A stretch of 64,000 nucleotides of DNA from Sphaerolaimus hirsutus. Taxonomy: Eukaryota; Nematoda; Chromadorea; Monhysterida; Sphaerolaimidae. Shown one piece after another: positions 23,358 to 32,810 of this stretch. The stretch lies in NCBI GenBank assembly GCA_964036195.1, contig OZ038457.1, positions 4,498,635 to 4,562,634 on the forward strand, read 5' to 3'. The stretch's first letter is position 1; each line of letters begins with the position of its first letter. The notes under the pieces are model-generated. The model had not been told where the DNA came from and ran no database searches. It worked only from the letters and a program-made list of their open reading frames with translations. Both the position numbers and the translations under genes were made by a program.

Positions 23358-23366
23358 ATATAAAAG
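23358..23366 (+). promoter_or_regulatory. Candidate TATA box of the cargo ORF
   Basis: ATATAAAAG lies 51 bp before the end of the leader of the 23417 ORF, a normal distance for a TATA box and a short 5' leader. It is a motif match only. Confidence 0.35.
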
Positions 23367-23416
23367 ATACGCGGGGGTAGCGCGCTTTAAAAATAAAAAA
23401 ACGCAACCAAATCGAA

Positions 23417-23623
23417 ATGGCTGCGGAGACAATCGAAGTGGAAACGAGTCGCGAGAGCGACGATGGAATGGATGATTCATCCGGTACCGCTGAAATCCCA
23501 GCTGGGGATGAACTGGGCTGGATGAAGCTGGGCACTGGTTTGTGTTGGAAAAAGTTGCACCTCGCTCCCGAAACATTAGAGAAGGAGCTTTTCATTCGCT
23601 TCAATTATAAGAAGTGTTTCTAG
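23417..23623 (+). CDS. Small ORF carried inside a hAT-type MITE, 68 aa, unknown
   Basis: I do not recognise this protein. It starts at ATG in a good context (ATCGAAATGG) and ends at TAG 23621. A TATA-like box lies 50-60 bp upstream and a polyadenylation signal AATAAA at 23694, about 70 bp after the stop. The N-terminal half is acidic (ETIEVETSRESDDGMDDSS). The C-terminal half has aromatic and basic residues (GWMKLGTGLCWKKLHL) and ends in NYKKCF. The GC content (about half) is higher than that of the surrounding element. The likely explanations are a captured host gene fragment or the first exon of one. Without relatives I cannot show that it is translated. Confidence 0.4.
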   Translation: MAAETIEVETSRESDDGMDDSSGTAEIPAGDELGWMKLGTGLCWKKLHLAPETLEKELFIRFNYKKCF

Positions 23624-23693
23624 TGATTTACCAGATTTGGATGAGTTAGGTTTTATTTTTGTTGCCGCTATTCTTGCTATTTTTATCTCCTAC

Positions 23694-23699
23694 AATAAA
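23694..23699 (+). terminator. Candidate polyadenylation signal
   Basis: AATAAA about 70 bp after the stop of the 23417 ORF. Such hexamers are frequent in AT-rich DNA, so only the position supports it. Confidence 0.3.
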
Positions 23700-24194
23700 G
23701 AGACCCTGAAAACTATGTTTTCTATCATTTTCTTAAACAAAAACATATGTTGTGCATGAAAAAGTGCCCACTTTACACCCACTTGAAATAATATTGACGC
23801 CTCACGAAAGGTGTAGCGTCAGGAATGACGAAAAGTGGTCGTTTCTACACTCGCAATAAAAGTACCCAAATTTACGCGTACGTACGAGTAAAAAAAAAGT
23901 ATTTTACGTTTTTGATACTTTGTGGTGAGTAAAAAAAATACTTACGTTTACATATACTTTTGAAAAAAGTTCAGTAATTCTAACAACTCTGGTTTTTAAC
24001 GTGTGTTCTTCATTGCCCGGATGACAAACCGCAGCCTTTCTCATTTACGTTCTCTATACACTAAATTTGGGGGGGGGGAATTTGGAGGGGGGTATTTCGA
24101 GGGGGGGGGGGGTAATTTGAGGGGGGTATTTCGGGGGGGGGGGGGTATTTCGAGGGACGTTTCGAGGAAATACGGTAGTTTCAATTGTCAATAG

Positions 24195-25125
24195 TAGTGA
24201 TGGAAAAGCGCCATGGCGCTGGCGCCTGGCGCTAGCGCCAAAGCAAAAAGCGTCATGGCGCTTTTGGCGCTTGGCGCTAAAACGCTCTTGCGCCTTTGGC
24301 GCTTGCCGCCGGATCTCAGAAAGCGCCATGGCGCTTTTGGCGCTTGGCGCCATTTTCTGGTGGCGCTATTGGCGCCTGGCGCCGGCATTATTAATGGCGC
24401 GAAAAAATCGCCAACTTTGATTATAAAAATTGCTATGATACTGTGAAATTGAAACTCCAGTTGATCAACTTTGAGGGCAACTGAATAAATTTTGATTGAT
24501 GTAAGGGTGTTGTAAGAGGTGATTTATTATTTTACAATTTTACATTTATAAAAGATTGATTAATATTAGGAGACAACTTTATTTGCATCGAATTCAATCA
24601 AAGGTGTAAAATGGTGCTTTTTTCAAAGGTCCTCATATTTGTTTAAATACCTTAGTTCTCACAAAAATGTGCTGGTATTGTATCCACCTTTATTCATTTT
24701 AAGCCTCAACTGATAAACATTGATGATTAAGACACAAAGAGATTATTGATTTCAAGAAAATTGATTTTTTCTAATCACTGAATCCCCTTCCAGAATTTCC
24801 CTTCCCCCTTACATGATTGATTGAACTTTTACGGCCAAAGTTAAATAGACTACATCGACATCAGCAGTACGTCACAGTTATGTATTCATAACTCTAAAAA
24901 CGAATTTAAGAAAAATTTTTTGGCGCTGGCGCTATTGGCGCTTGGCGCCATTACCCTATGGCGCCATTGGCGCTTGGCGCTGAGGTCCAGAAAAGCGCCA
25001 TGGCGCTTTTGGCGCTTGGCGCTATTTTGCTCTGGCGCCATTGGCGCTTGGCGCTGAAAGTAGGAAAAGCGCCATGGCGCTTTTGGCGCTTGGCGCTAAA
25101 CGCCTGGCGCTTTTTTCCATCACTA
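24195..25125. mobile_element. hAT-type MITE, TAGTGATGGAA ends, word GGCGC(T/C)
   Basis: The ends TAGTGATGGAAAAGCGCC and TTTTTTCCATCACTA are flanked by the exact 8-mer gtcaatag (24187-24194 and 25126-25133). About 200 bp at each end are tandem words of the type TTGGCGCTTGGCGC on both strands. The middle 450 bp are plain AT-rich sequence. A relative is at 34403. Confidence 0.92.
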
Positions 25126-25164
25126 GTCAATAGAACTTATATTTCAAGTAAAAAAGCTGATTGA

Positions 25165-25257
25165 AATTCATCTTTTCACTGGTCCCTTGACACTTTTCAT
25201 GACATTTTTCATCACTCAAATATGACACTTCGCATGACATTTTATTGCATGTCAAAT
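25165..25257. repeat. Left part of a GTCAAATG foldback, cut by gap
   Basis: Words TTGACACTTTTCATGACA and TGACACTTCGCATGACATTT are those of the CTGTAAAATG foldbacks. The remainder falls in the 200-N gap. Confidence 0.6.
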
Positions 25258-25457
25258 NNNNNNNNNNNNNNNNNNNNNNNNNNNNNNNNNNNNNNNNNNN
25301 NNNNNNNNNNNNNNNNNNNNNNNNNNNNNNNNNNNNNNNNNNNNNNNNNNNNNNNNNNNNNNNNNNNNNNNNNNNNNNNNNNNNNNNNNNNNNNNNNNNN
25401 NNNNNNNNNNNNNNNNNNNNNNNNNNNNNNNNNNNNNNNNNNNNNNNNNNNNNNNNN
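25258..25457. other. Assembly gap (200 N)
   Basis: Exactly 200 N, directly next to inverted-repeat sequence. Confidence 0.98.
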
Positions 25458-25969
25458 TAAACACCTATTTAAATGCTTTGAACATTCTCACCATCCATTT
25501 TTCATTTATTTTTGTGTTTTGGCACACTCCCAGCATAATTTCTACGGCTCCGCACCTGTACGCACAAACGCCCCGCGCGCACAAACGCCTGGCACGCACA
25601 AAATGAAAGTCCGGTACGCACAAACGCCCGGTATGCACAAAACTGTAGCTGTGTGCGTGCCGCACTGTGCGTGCCAGTCGTTTGTGCACGCCGGTCATAT
25701 GTGCATATATGTCATATCATTGTTTTAAATGAGACTCACAACAATCAAAATGAGAGAATGAAATAAAAACATTACAAATCAAATTATATCAGTTAAAAAT
25801 ATGAACTGTATTTAAGTGTCTGCTGAATAATTTTCCAACTAAGGGTAGCCGGCTTATATTTTTGAAAGGTTGTCATTAATAATAAAAACAGCCGAAAAAT
25901 TTTAGCCATGCTGCCATGCAAAGGTTTGATGAAATTGCTTCCTCATGCTGCAGTTTGCTGTGTTAGTAG
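25458..25969. repeat. GTGCGTACCGGGCGTTTGTG words and spacer
   Basis: From 25553 to 25700 the words GTACGCACAAACGCCCGG and GTGCGTGCC...GTTTGTGC repeat on both strands; a second block is at 26960-27085. The left flank 25458-25540 matches the interior of the CCGTTCTATT element (35820-35910). The rest to 25969 is AT-rich with no gene. Confidence 0.55.
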
Positions 25970-26632
25970 TAGGGTTGGAAAAAAAACGTTTTTTTTTAAC
26001 TCGATGTTTTTTTTAAAAAAAAACGTTTTTTTTAAAAGCTCCCAGATATGACCTAGTGTCAACATATATAGGTATATCAGACACTGGCAATACTCTGTGA
26101 TGTTAAATATGACCATATAATGGCTGTGGAGCCATGGGATAGCATTATAAGTGGTGATTTGTGTCAAAAATATCCATTTTTCGTCGACATATTGTTTGTA
26201 TATCGCCTTATAGTCGAATGTTCGAGACTTCAGGTAAAGTTTGGCACGAAATGGTGATCAAACAAGGTTATAAAAGGAGGTTGTTACTTTGGGAGTGAAG
26301 TTACACACTGTGGAGGTACATGGAAGCACATTACCTCAATATTATATATTACAGCAACATATGTCGGCTTATTCACCCATGGTAGCACATAGAAATGGAT
26401 GTTTTGATACTAAAAATGCAACAAAACCAATGAAAACAACCACCAATGTCAATTTGTGTGTGAAATTGCGCGCTTGCGTGCAAAAATTTTGCAAAATACC
26501 CAGTGCTTAGTACTAAAAATTTCGGCCGATGTTTTTTTTAAAAAAAAAACATTTCGGACGTCATGTTTTTTATATAAAAAAAAACGTTAAAAAAAAAAAA
26601 AAACGTTTAAAAAAAAACATCGGCCAACCCTG
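25970..26632. mobile_element. hAT-type MITE, YAGGGTTGG ends, word AAAAAACGTTTTTT
   Basis: The ends TAGGGTTGG and CCAACCCTG are flanked by the exact 8-mer gttagtag (25962-25969 and 26633-26640). Sub-terminal sequence is runs of A and T around ACGT. The frame at 26289-26510 has no recognisable motif. Confidence 0.88.
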
Positions 26633-26834
26633 GTTAGTAGCCTACATTTTGTTAGGATGTGTATACATTACCAGTGAAATGATATCCTACTTTTGATAGC
26701 TCAATGTGAAAATGGTATGGTATTTATATGATATATTACTTTGTGCATTCAAAAGCATACACATGTTTTGCTGCAGCGTCCAATTTTTGTTGGCTTCAGC
26801 CATTTTTGGGGGATCACAAATATGTCAAAACGAC

Positions 26835-26965
26835 TGTCAGAATATCGAAAAAATGGTCGATATTCGATATTTTTTTAAAATTTTCGATATCGATATTCGA
26901 TATGAAAAAATGGTCGATATCCGATATTCGATATTCGATACGATATTCGTCCCAACCCTACCGGT
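26835..26965. repeat. CGATAT word element fragment
   Basis: TCGATATTCGATAT words repeat up to the right end CGTCCCAACCCTA, which resembles the TAGGGTT-type end of 16782-17478. The left half is missing. Confidence 0.6.
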
Positions 26966-27361
26966 ACGCACAAATGCCCGGTATGCACAGAGCATCAGAT
27001 TTGTGCGTACCGGGCATTTGTGCATGGCGGGCTCAATTTTGTGCGTGCCGGGCGTTTGTGCGCGCCGGGCGTTTGTGCGTAGGAGGCCTGGCCATTTCTA
27101 CCTGCCGTTCTATTGGAGGCGCTGTTCAATTGGAGGCTGTCATTCTATTGTTTTCATTGCGCAAAAATGTGCCAAAACCTGCCGTTCTATTGGAGGTGCC
27201 GTTCTATTGGAGGTATGCCATTCTAATAGAATAGATACGGTATATTTTTGCGGTAATTTCCTATAATAGAGGGATTCGCTTTTGCATATTTCTTTTTGAT
27301 AAATTTTCTGAGATAATTAATATTTCCAAAAATCACTCATTTCTGGAACACTTATCACTAC
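26966..27361. repeat. GTGCGTACC and CCGTTCTATT word fragments
   Basis: The block 26966-27085 repeats GGTACGCACAAATGCCCGG and its complement. The block 27100-27240 repeats GCCGTTCTATTGGAGG and ends AATAGATACGG with TA, as in the element at 35613. Then follows AT-rich sequence. Confidence 0.55.
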
Positions 27362-27474
27362 CCAAGCCCTGTTAAGTGTCAAGTTAAGTGTCAAATGCAT
27401 TTGACTTTACACTTGACACTTCACTTTACACTTGACACTTCACTTTACACTTTACAGGGCTTGGGACTGCCCCC
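27362..27474. repeat. Foldback in intron 3 of the secreted-protein gene
   Basis: The ends CCCAAGCCCTGTTAAGTG and CAGGGCTTGGGACTGCCCC are inverted, with TTACACTTGACACTTCAC words between. On the minus strand the splice donor AAG/GTCACC lies 7 bp before the element begins. Confidence 0.75.
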
Positions 27475-27481
27475 AGGTGAC

Positions 27482-28451
27482 CTTGTCTCCTCTGGTTGCA
27501 CAGGAAGTCGTAGGTGGGCAGCGCGAGCGTGGCCCAGGGGCTGTTCTCGGCCGCCTCTGGGCACGGGTCCAGGCAGCGGCCCCCGGGCGCCATCTCCCTG
27601 CTGAAAAACCTGTAAGGGGCATCCGCTGTGCTCGACAGTTTTTCACGCGACTTATTGACGTATCCGCTAAAGTGATTATATCGTACTGAAATATCTTTGT
27701 TTTACCTGGGTCTACCTACTCCCAGAGGCTGTGAAATGTTCTGTAAGATGTCAAATGTCATGCAAGGTGTCAAAGGCCATGTGAAATGCCCTGGAAAATG
27801 CCAAATTTTATTTGGTTTATGGATGTTTGACATTTTACATTTGACTTTTCAAACTCTGCATTACATTTTACATCACATTTTACAGAGCCTGGAAGCGACA
27901 CCTTGAGTAGACTGAGATAACTGACTGGCAGGCGTCATCCACTATGCCTGGCAATGCTCTCTGCAGCTCCGTAAGGGCATCCAAATCGCTGTTGTACATA
28001 TCGTAGTATCTACTCATCTCCTCCCTCCTGGGGCAGTCCCAAACCCCGTGAAATGCCCTGCAAAATGTCAAATGTGATGCAAAATGTCTGAAGTCATGTA
28101 AAATGACATGGAAAATGTAAACTGTGATGCTAAAGTCATGTAAAATGCGCCCGAATCAGGCAAATGTACATTTGCCGTTTTCCAACGCATTTTACATGTC
28201 TTTCGACACTATACATGGTACTTGACATTTTGCAGGACATTTTACAAGGTCTGGGAGTGGCACCAGAAAGTGTTTAAACGGTTGTTCATGCAGACCATCG
28301 CGTCCTCGCACAGGCCCGGCATGCGGTACATGAGCCAATTGAAGGCCGGCCTCCGCACGGCCCGCAGCATGTCGCTGTATGGATCGGCGCTTGCCATTGT
28401 AGCCAGCGCCATGACAATGGCACACGAAATGGTGTGACTAGGTGCCATCAT
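27482..28451 (-). CDS. Secreted protein of unknown family, 3 exons, 3' end not found
   Basis: Exon 1 is 28451-28264, exon 2 28027-27902 and exon 3 27597-27482. Splice donors are CTG/GTGCC, AAG/GTGTC and AAG/GTCAC; acceptors are CCCCAG/G and CAGCAG/G. Both joins are phase 2 and keep the frame. Two tandem ATGs start the protein. The first 21 residues (MMAPSHTISCAIVMALATMASA) form a hydrophobic segment ending ASA, a typical signal peptide. The mature part has cysteines spaced as in a disulfide-bonded domain (GLCEDAMVC, DDACQS, GRCLDPCPEA, YDFLCNQRR). I do not recognise the family. Exon 3 ends in phase 1, so at least one more exon follows that I could not locate. All three introns contain the same foldback family. 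A hAT-type element sits in the 5' leader. Confidence 0.75.
27714..27902. repeat. Foldback in intron 2 of the secreted-protein gene
   Basis: The ends CCCAGAGGCTGTGAAATG and TTTTACAGAGCCTGGAAGCG are inverted, with CAAATGTCATGCAAGGTG words between. On the minus strand the intron donor GTGTCG is the first sequence of the element. The element covers about two thirds of this 304-nt intron. Confidence 0.78.
28030..28263. repeat. Foldback that constitutes intron 1 of the secreted-protein gene
   Basis: The ends GGGGCAGTCCCAAACC and GGTCTGGGAGTGGCACC are inverted, with GTAAAATGCC/CATTTTACATG words between. The intron is 28263-28028 (236 nt). Its GT belongs to the GGTGCC end of the element, and its AG is the first two bases beyond the other end (CCCC/AG). 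Apart from those two bases, the intron is the element. Confidence 0.8.
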
Positions 28452-28459
28452 GCTGCGTG

Positions 28460-28721
28460 TAGTGATGTAAAGGCACCGGGGCACCGGTGCCCCGGTGCTG
28501 GGCACCGAAGGGCACCAGCACCGGTGCTGGTGCGGTGCCATTGCAATCTTCAGGGGTGCCATGCCGGTACCGGTGCCATTTTTACCAAAAGGCACCGGTG
28601 CCGGTGCGGTGCGGTGCCATTTTCTGGCCGGTGCCCCGGGGTGCCAGGTGCCCTTTTCATGCGTTGGCAAAGGTGCTGGTGCGGTGCGGTGCCATTTTTC
28701 CCGGTGCCTTTAACATCACTA
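28460..28721. mobile_element. hAT-type MITE, TAGTGATGTAA ends, word GGCACCGGTGCC
   Basis: The ends TAGTGATGTAAAGGC and GCCTTTAACATCACTA are flanked by the exact 8-mer gctgcgtg (28452-28459 and 28722-28729). The interior is almost entirely GGCACCGGTGCC-type words. It lies just 8 bp upstream of the ATG of the secreted-protein gene, so it is within the 5' leader if the start is right. A longer copy is at 56061. Confidence 0.92.
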
Positions 28722-28765
28722 GCTGCGTGTGCTGTTGGAATAGTTGCGCCCGCGCTCCTGCTTCT

Positions 28766-28780
28766 TAAATCTGAAAATCC
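28766..28780 (-). promoter_or_regulatory. Candidate acceptor in the 5' leader
   Basis: On the minus strand TTTTTTTGGATTTTCAG precedes ATTTAAGAAG. It looks like a 3' splice site for a 5'-UTR intron or for spliced-leader addition. The sequence alone cannot separate these. Confidence 0.35.
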
Positions 28781-29295
28781 AAAAAAACGACAACAATAAC
28801 GAATTGTTTAACATGGATAGACTGGTGTTTTTATGAAGTGATTATTTATTATTTTGCTCACGTCGACAGACTTTCAGATATAGATTTCTTAGTATACTCA
28901 GCGGACATGATACTCTGCCCTCGCACTCATTTATGTCTCACGTTGGAAGCGTGCCAATGATGACAAAGCGTGCGATTTTTGTATAAAAGATGAAAAACTC
29001 ATTGTTGTGAAAAAATTAACATATAGCGTTATAACAGAGCAGAGTTGTGCAAATACTGGTATTTTTGGAAAACGTAAACGTAAACGTAAATACCTTTTCC
29101 AAATCAAAAGTATAAATACTAAAATGTAACGTATTTTTAAAATACCAAGGAATACGTAAAAAAACGTAAATGTAAAATTTTTACACATAGTATTTGCCAT
29201 TGTGCTTTGGAAAATACCGTTATTTTCACCTTTAGATGGGTAAATCGCCCCATCTGCACGACTTTCTGTTTTAAGTGTGGCGAAATCCAACTATG

Positions 29296-29499
29296 CTGGT
29301 GATTCTGGGTGAGTCCCAGCCAGACCCTGTAAAATGCCTTATAAAATGTCAAATGGCATGCAAAGTGTCTAAAGTCATGCAAACTGCCCTGGAAGGTGGC
29401 AAATCTTTGCAATTTTGCTGGGCATTTTACATAAGTTTTGTCATTTGCATGAAACTTTACATTTTACAGGGCATCCTACAGAGTCTGGGATTGGCACCA
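29296..29499. repeat. CTGTAAAATG foldback inside hAT MITE
   Basis: It is the same cargo as at 20161-20362: CTGGTGATTCTGGG, CAGACCCTGTAAAATG, then ATTTTACAGGGC and GTCTGGGATTGGCACC. Confidence 0.72.
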
Positions 29500-30052
29500 T
29501 AGCTTGCACGCCCTGCTAGTTTCAAAACGTGTGCTACTCACAGTTGTTGCAATTGGCGGCGTCGGAATTCATCACAAAAAAAAATTATAAACACAAGGCT
29601 TCACAAACAAACAAAAAGTGTTCAGCATTTGAACACATTTATGAATATGTACCCAGTATTCCATGTGTAAGTGCAAGCGTGCAGTCACTTTTTTGTATGC
29701 ATACAGATTAAGTTTATGCAAAAACATAAGAATATTGTTGGCTGCAGGTGGTGCGGCCCATTTGAACATGTGCACGTGTGAACGATCACGTTTTTTTTAC
29801 GTTTTCCCCAGTACCCGGGTATTTTGGTCAGGAAAACGTAACAAAACGTAATGGTATTTTTGGAAAACGTAAACATAAACGTAAGTATAAATACCCGAAT
29901 AACTGGGTATTTCGGGTAAACGTAAATACCGTATTACCACGAAATACCCCCATGGGGGTTTATTATTTTGCCAGCAAAATTTGAGGGGGGGTTAATTCGA
30001 GGGGGGGTTTATTATTTCGTCAGTAATTTTCGTAAGGATCGTAGTAAATAGT

Positions 30053-30626
30053 TAGGGTGTCAACAAAAACTTTTTGGCGGAAAACGGAAACGGAAACGGA
30101 AAAAAATTTACACTTGCCGGAAAACGGAAACGGAAACGGAAAAAAATTTGCACCTGCCGGAAAACGGAAAACAGAAAAATGAAAGGCCGGAAAACAGAAA
30201 CGGAAACGGAAAAATTTGCTGAAATTATGCCGGAAACGGAAAAAATTTGCTGAAATTTTGCCGGAAACGGAAAAAAAATTCCAGAGATTTATCCAGAAAT
30301 CAAAAAATTTGCAGAAATCTTGCTAGAAATAGAAACAATTCACATAATTAAGTACCTGCATGCATGTTTACCAGTTTGGCTGAAACAGAAAACAGAGATT
30401 GAGTCAGAAAATGGAGAAAAAAAGTTGGAAAAACAGACAATTGAGCCGGAAAAAGGAAAAAAGGCGGAAAAACTGAAATTTTAGCCGGAAAAAGGAAAAT
30501 GAGCCGGAAAAACGGAAACGGAAACGGAAAAAAAATTTAGCAGCCGGAAAACGGAAACGGAAACGGAAAAAAATTTGCCTGCAGAAAGCGGAAACGGAAA
30601 ACGGAAAACGGAAAGTTGACACCCTA
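30053..30626. mobile_element. hAT-type MITE, TAGGGTGTCAAC ends, word GGAAACGG (copy 2)
   Basis: The exact 8-bp duplication is taaatagt (30045-30052 and 30627-30634). It is collinear with 19165-19736 over its full length with scattered substitutions. Confidence 0.92.
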
Positions 30627-30962
30627 TAAATAGTAGGCATTTGCGTACCCAAAATAGGTAATAAATGTGTCCAAACAGGATATATTTGGACATAAAAACG
30701 TAGATAACTACACAAACTACCGTATTACCTCGAATTATCCCCCCCCCTTGAATTAACCCCCCCCCCCTCGAATTAACCCCCCCTCAAAATGGGCTGGGGA
30801 AATAATGAACCCCCCCTCGAAATACCCCCCCTCCTGAATGATGAATATCATGTATGCAATGTACATGATGTATTTATTATTACTAATTTGCATCGCAGGT
30901 ACACTTATACGCTCATTTGTGTACAGATGTACACCTATAGCCCAGATATATGACCTATTTTC

Positions 30963-31739
30963 CAGAGTTGTGCAAATACTGGTATTTTTGGAAAACGTAA
31001 ACGTAAACGTAAATACCTTTTCCAAATCAAAAGTATAAATACTAAAACGTAAGGTATTTTTAAAATACCAAGGAATACGTAAAAAAAACGTAAACGTAAA
31101 TTTTGTTACACACAGTATTTGCCGATGGAAAATACCATTATATTCACCTTTAGATGGGTCAATCGCTCCATCTGCACCACTTTCTGATGTAAGTGTGGCC
31201 AAATCCAACTACGCTGGTGATTCTGGGGGATCCCAGACCCTGTAAAATGCCTTGTAAAATGTCAAATGGCATGCACAGTGTCTAAAGTCATGCAAAATGC
31301 CCTGGAAGGTGGCAAATCTTTGCCATTTTGCTGGGCATTTTACATGAGTTTTGACATTTGCATGAAATTTTACATTTTACAGGGTGTCCTACAGAGTCTG
31401 GGATTGGCACCAGAGCTTGCACTCGACCTACCAGTTTCAAAACGTGTACTACTCACAGTTGTTGCACGTGCGTCATCCGAACTCATCACAAAAAAATTTA
31501 AAAACGCAATTTATTTTTATACATGTTACTTTTATGCAAAAACATGAGAATATTGTTGGCTGCAGGTGGTGCGCGTGTGAACGATCACAAGTTTTTTTTA
31601 CGTTTTCCCTAGTACCCGGGTATTTTGGTCAGGAAAACGTAACAAAACGTAATGGTATTTTTGGAAAACGTAAACGTAAGTATAAATACCCAAATAACCG
31701 GGTATTTCGGGTAAAAGTAAATACGTTTTTCCAACTCTG
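30963..31739. mobile_element. hAT-type MITE, CAGAGTTG ends, word AAACGT (innermost)
   Basis: The exact 8-bp duplication is ctattttc (30955-30962 and 31740-31747). It is a slightly shorter relative of 19959-20803 with the same CTGTAAAATG foldback cargo at 31214-31413. Confidence 0.9.
31214..31413. repeat. CTGTAAAATG foldback, innermost level
   Basis: It has CTGGTGATTCTGGGGGATCC and CTGGGATTGGCACCAG ends and GTCAAATGGCATG words, as at 20161 and 29296. Confidence 0.72.
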
Positions 31740-32810
31740 CTATTTTCTCACGTTTTTACCCATTTTTGTGTATGAAAAAGCGTATTCTTTACTATGAATT
31801 TCACGAAAATTTCTGACGAAATAATAACCCCCCCCCCCTCGAATAACCCCCCCCCCCTCGAATTAACCCCCCCTCAAATTTTGCTGGTGAAATAATAAAC
31901 CCCCATGGGGGTATTTCGAGGTAATACGGTACTCTATGTGTAGCTGCAACTTGTGTATGCAATGCAAATTAACAGTAATATACATCATGTACATTACGTA
32001 CATGACGTATTTATTATGTACATGACGTACATCATTCCGAAGGGGGTATTTCGAGGGGGGTTTATTTTTTCCCCAGCCCATTTTGAGGGGGGGTTAATTC
32101 GAGGGGGGGGGGTTAATTCAAAGGGGGGATAATTCGAGGTAATACGGTACGTTTTTCCAACTCTGTAACAGAGATGACTGTCAACTTTTTATGAAGATCG
32201 CATGCGTAAAAAAAATCGTTGGCACGCTTCCAGCGGAAACCACGCGTGCAGGGTGTAAAGTGACTTGGGTATAATGAGACAGTCCTTTTATGCTGCCAGA
32301 TTTACCCTAGGTAATTCTAAACTTTTAAACTTAATGTAATGTGATGCGAGTGGCCTTTGCGTAGTTTTTAGCTGGTATTTAGTTTACACAGTTCTAATAA
32401 ACGTAAACTAGTGAGACCTGGGGCCAGATATTATTCTCCCTACAGATTTGTAGGGTAGGGCGTACGCCCGATAGATTTTTTAAGTTCAGCCGCATCGACG
32501 CACATGCACTGAGAGCAAGGCGCTTTGTAAAATACACGAAAATATCCTTTAAGGTCACCGATATTGCAATATGACGTATATCACTTCGATTTTGGCCCGG
32601 AAATCACGATTTCGTCATTTCTTGGCCGTGCGCCAATTCGTTCTTTTTCGATTTTGTCGGGCGCATTACTCGCATAAGTCGCGCTTTTGTATAGTCACGT
32701 GGTCACTTTTTTAGTGTTCACTGCCTTCAACTGAAACCATGACGGCAGCGACAAGAAAGAAATGCCTGCATGAGCATACAAAAGCGCGAACTTATGCGAG
32801 TAATGCGCCC

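Larger units (their letters stand above)
23139..23991. mobile_element. hAT-type MITE, CAGAGTTG ends, word TACGCG, with cargo ORF
   Basis: The ends CAGAGTTGTTAAAA and TAACAACTCTG are flanked by the exact 8-mer gtttttaa (23131-23138 and 23992-23999). Near the ends the repeated words are ACGCGTACGCG and GTTTACATATAC. The centre carries a small complete-looking transcription unit (23358-23699), described separately. Confidence 0.87.
22878..24175. mobile_element. TA-flanked CCGTATT MITE hosting a hAT-type element
   Basis: The left end CCGTATTCCTCG and right end CGAGGAAATACGG are flanked by TA. G-runs (up to 12 G) sit inside the right end. The interior up to 23138 and from 23992 is the inverse of the 8248 copy. 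The element at 23139-23991 is inserted at the conserved AACGATGACT-like site. Confidence 0.8.
30720..31929. mobile_element. TA-flanked CCGTATT MITE (inner)
   Basis: It starts CCGTATTACCTCGAAT and ends TTTCGAGGTAATACGG, with TA at 30718-30719 and 31930-31931. The flanks (CTACACAAAC and CTCTATGTGTAGCTGC) are joined, without the insertion, in the decayed copy at 12885-12930, which confirms the insertion. Confidence 0.82.
29929..32147. mobile_element. TA-flanked CCGTATT MITE (outer)
   Basis: It starts CCGTATTACCACGAAATA and ends ATTCGAGGTAATACGG, bordered by TA (29927-29928 and 32148-32149). It contains the GGAAACGG element 30053-30626 and a second member of its own family, 30720-31929. Confidence 0.8.
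29040..32165. mobile_element. hAT-type MITE, CAGAGTTG ends, word AAACGT, expanded by insertions
   Basis: It has CAGAGTTGTGCAAATAC and CCAACTCTG ends with the exact 8-bp duplication taacagag (29032-29039 and 32166-32173). Its own sequence is 29040-29928 and 32148-32165. The right end is split by the TA element 29929-32147 at GTAAA-TA-CGTTTTTCC. Confidence 0.88.
28893..32274. repeat. Palindromic MITE, GTATACTC ends (copy 3), outermost shell of the nest
   Basis: The left arm 28893-29039 (GTATACTCAGCGG, GATACTCTGCCCTCG) and right arm 32166-32274 (GGCACGCTTCCAGCGG, ACGCGTGCAGGG) match copies 9093 and 11791. Everything between is later insertions. Confidence 0.75.

Noticed and set aside
24195-25125. 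Array of short regularly repeated units resembling a CRISPR
   Set aside because: The units are GGCGC words without unique spacers, occur on both strands, and lie in a transposon with an 8-bp duplication in a eukaryotic genome.
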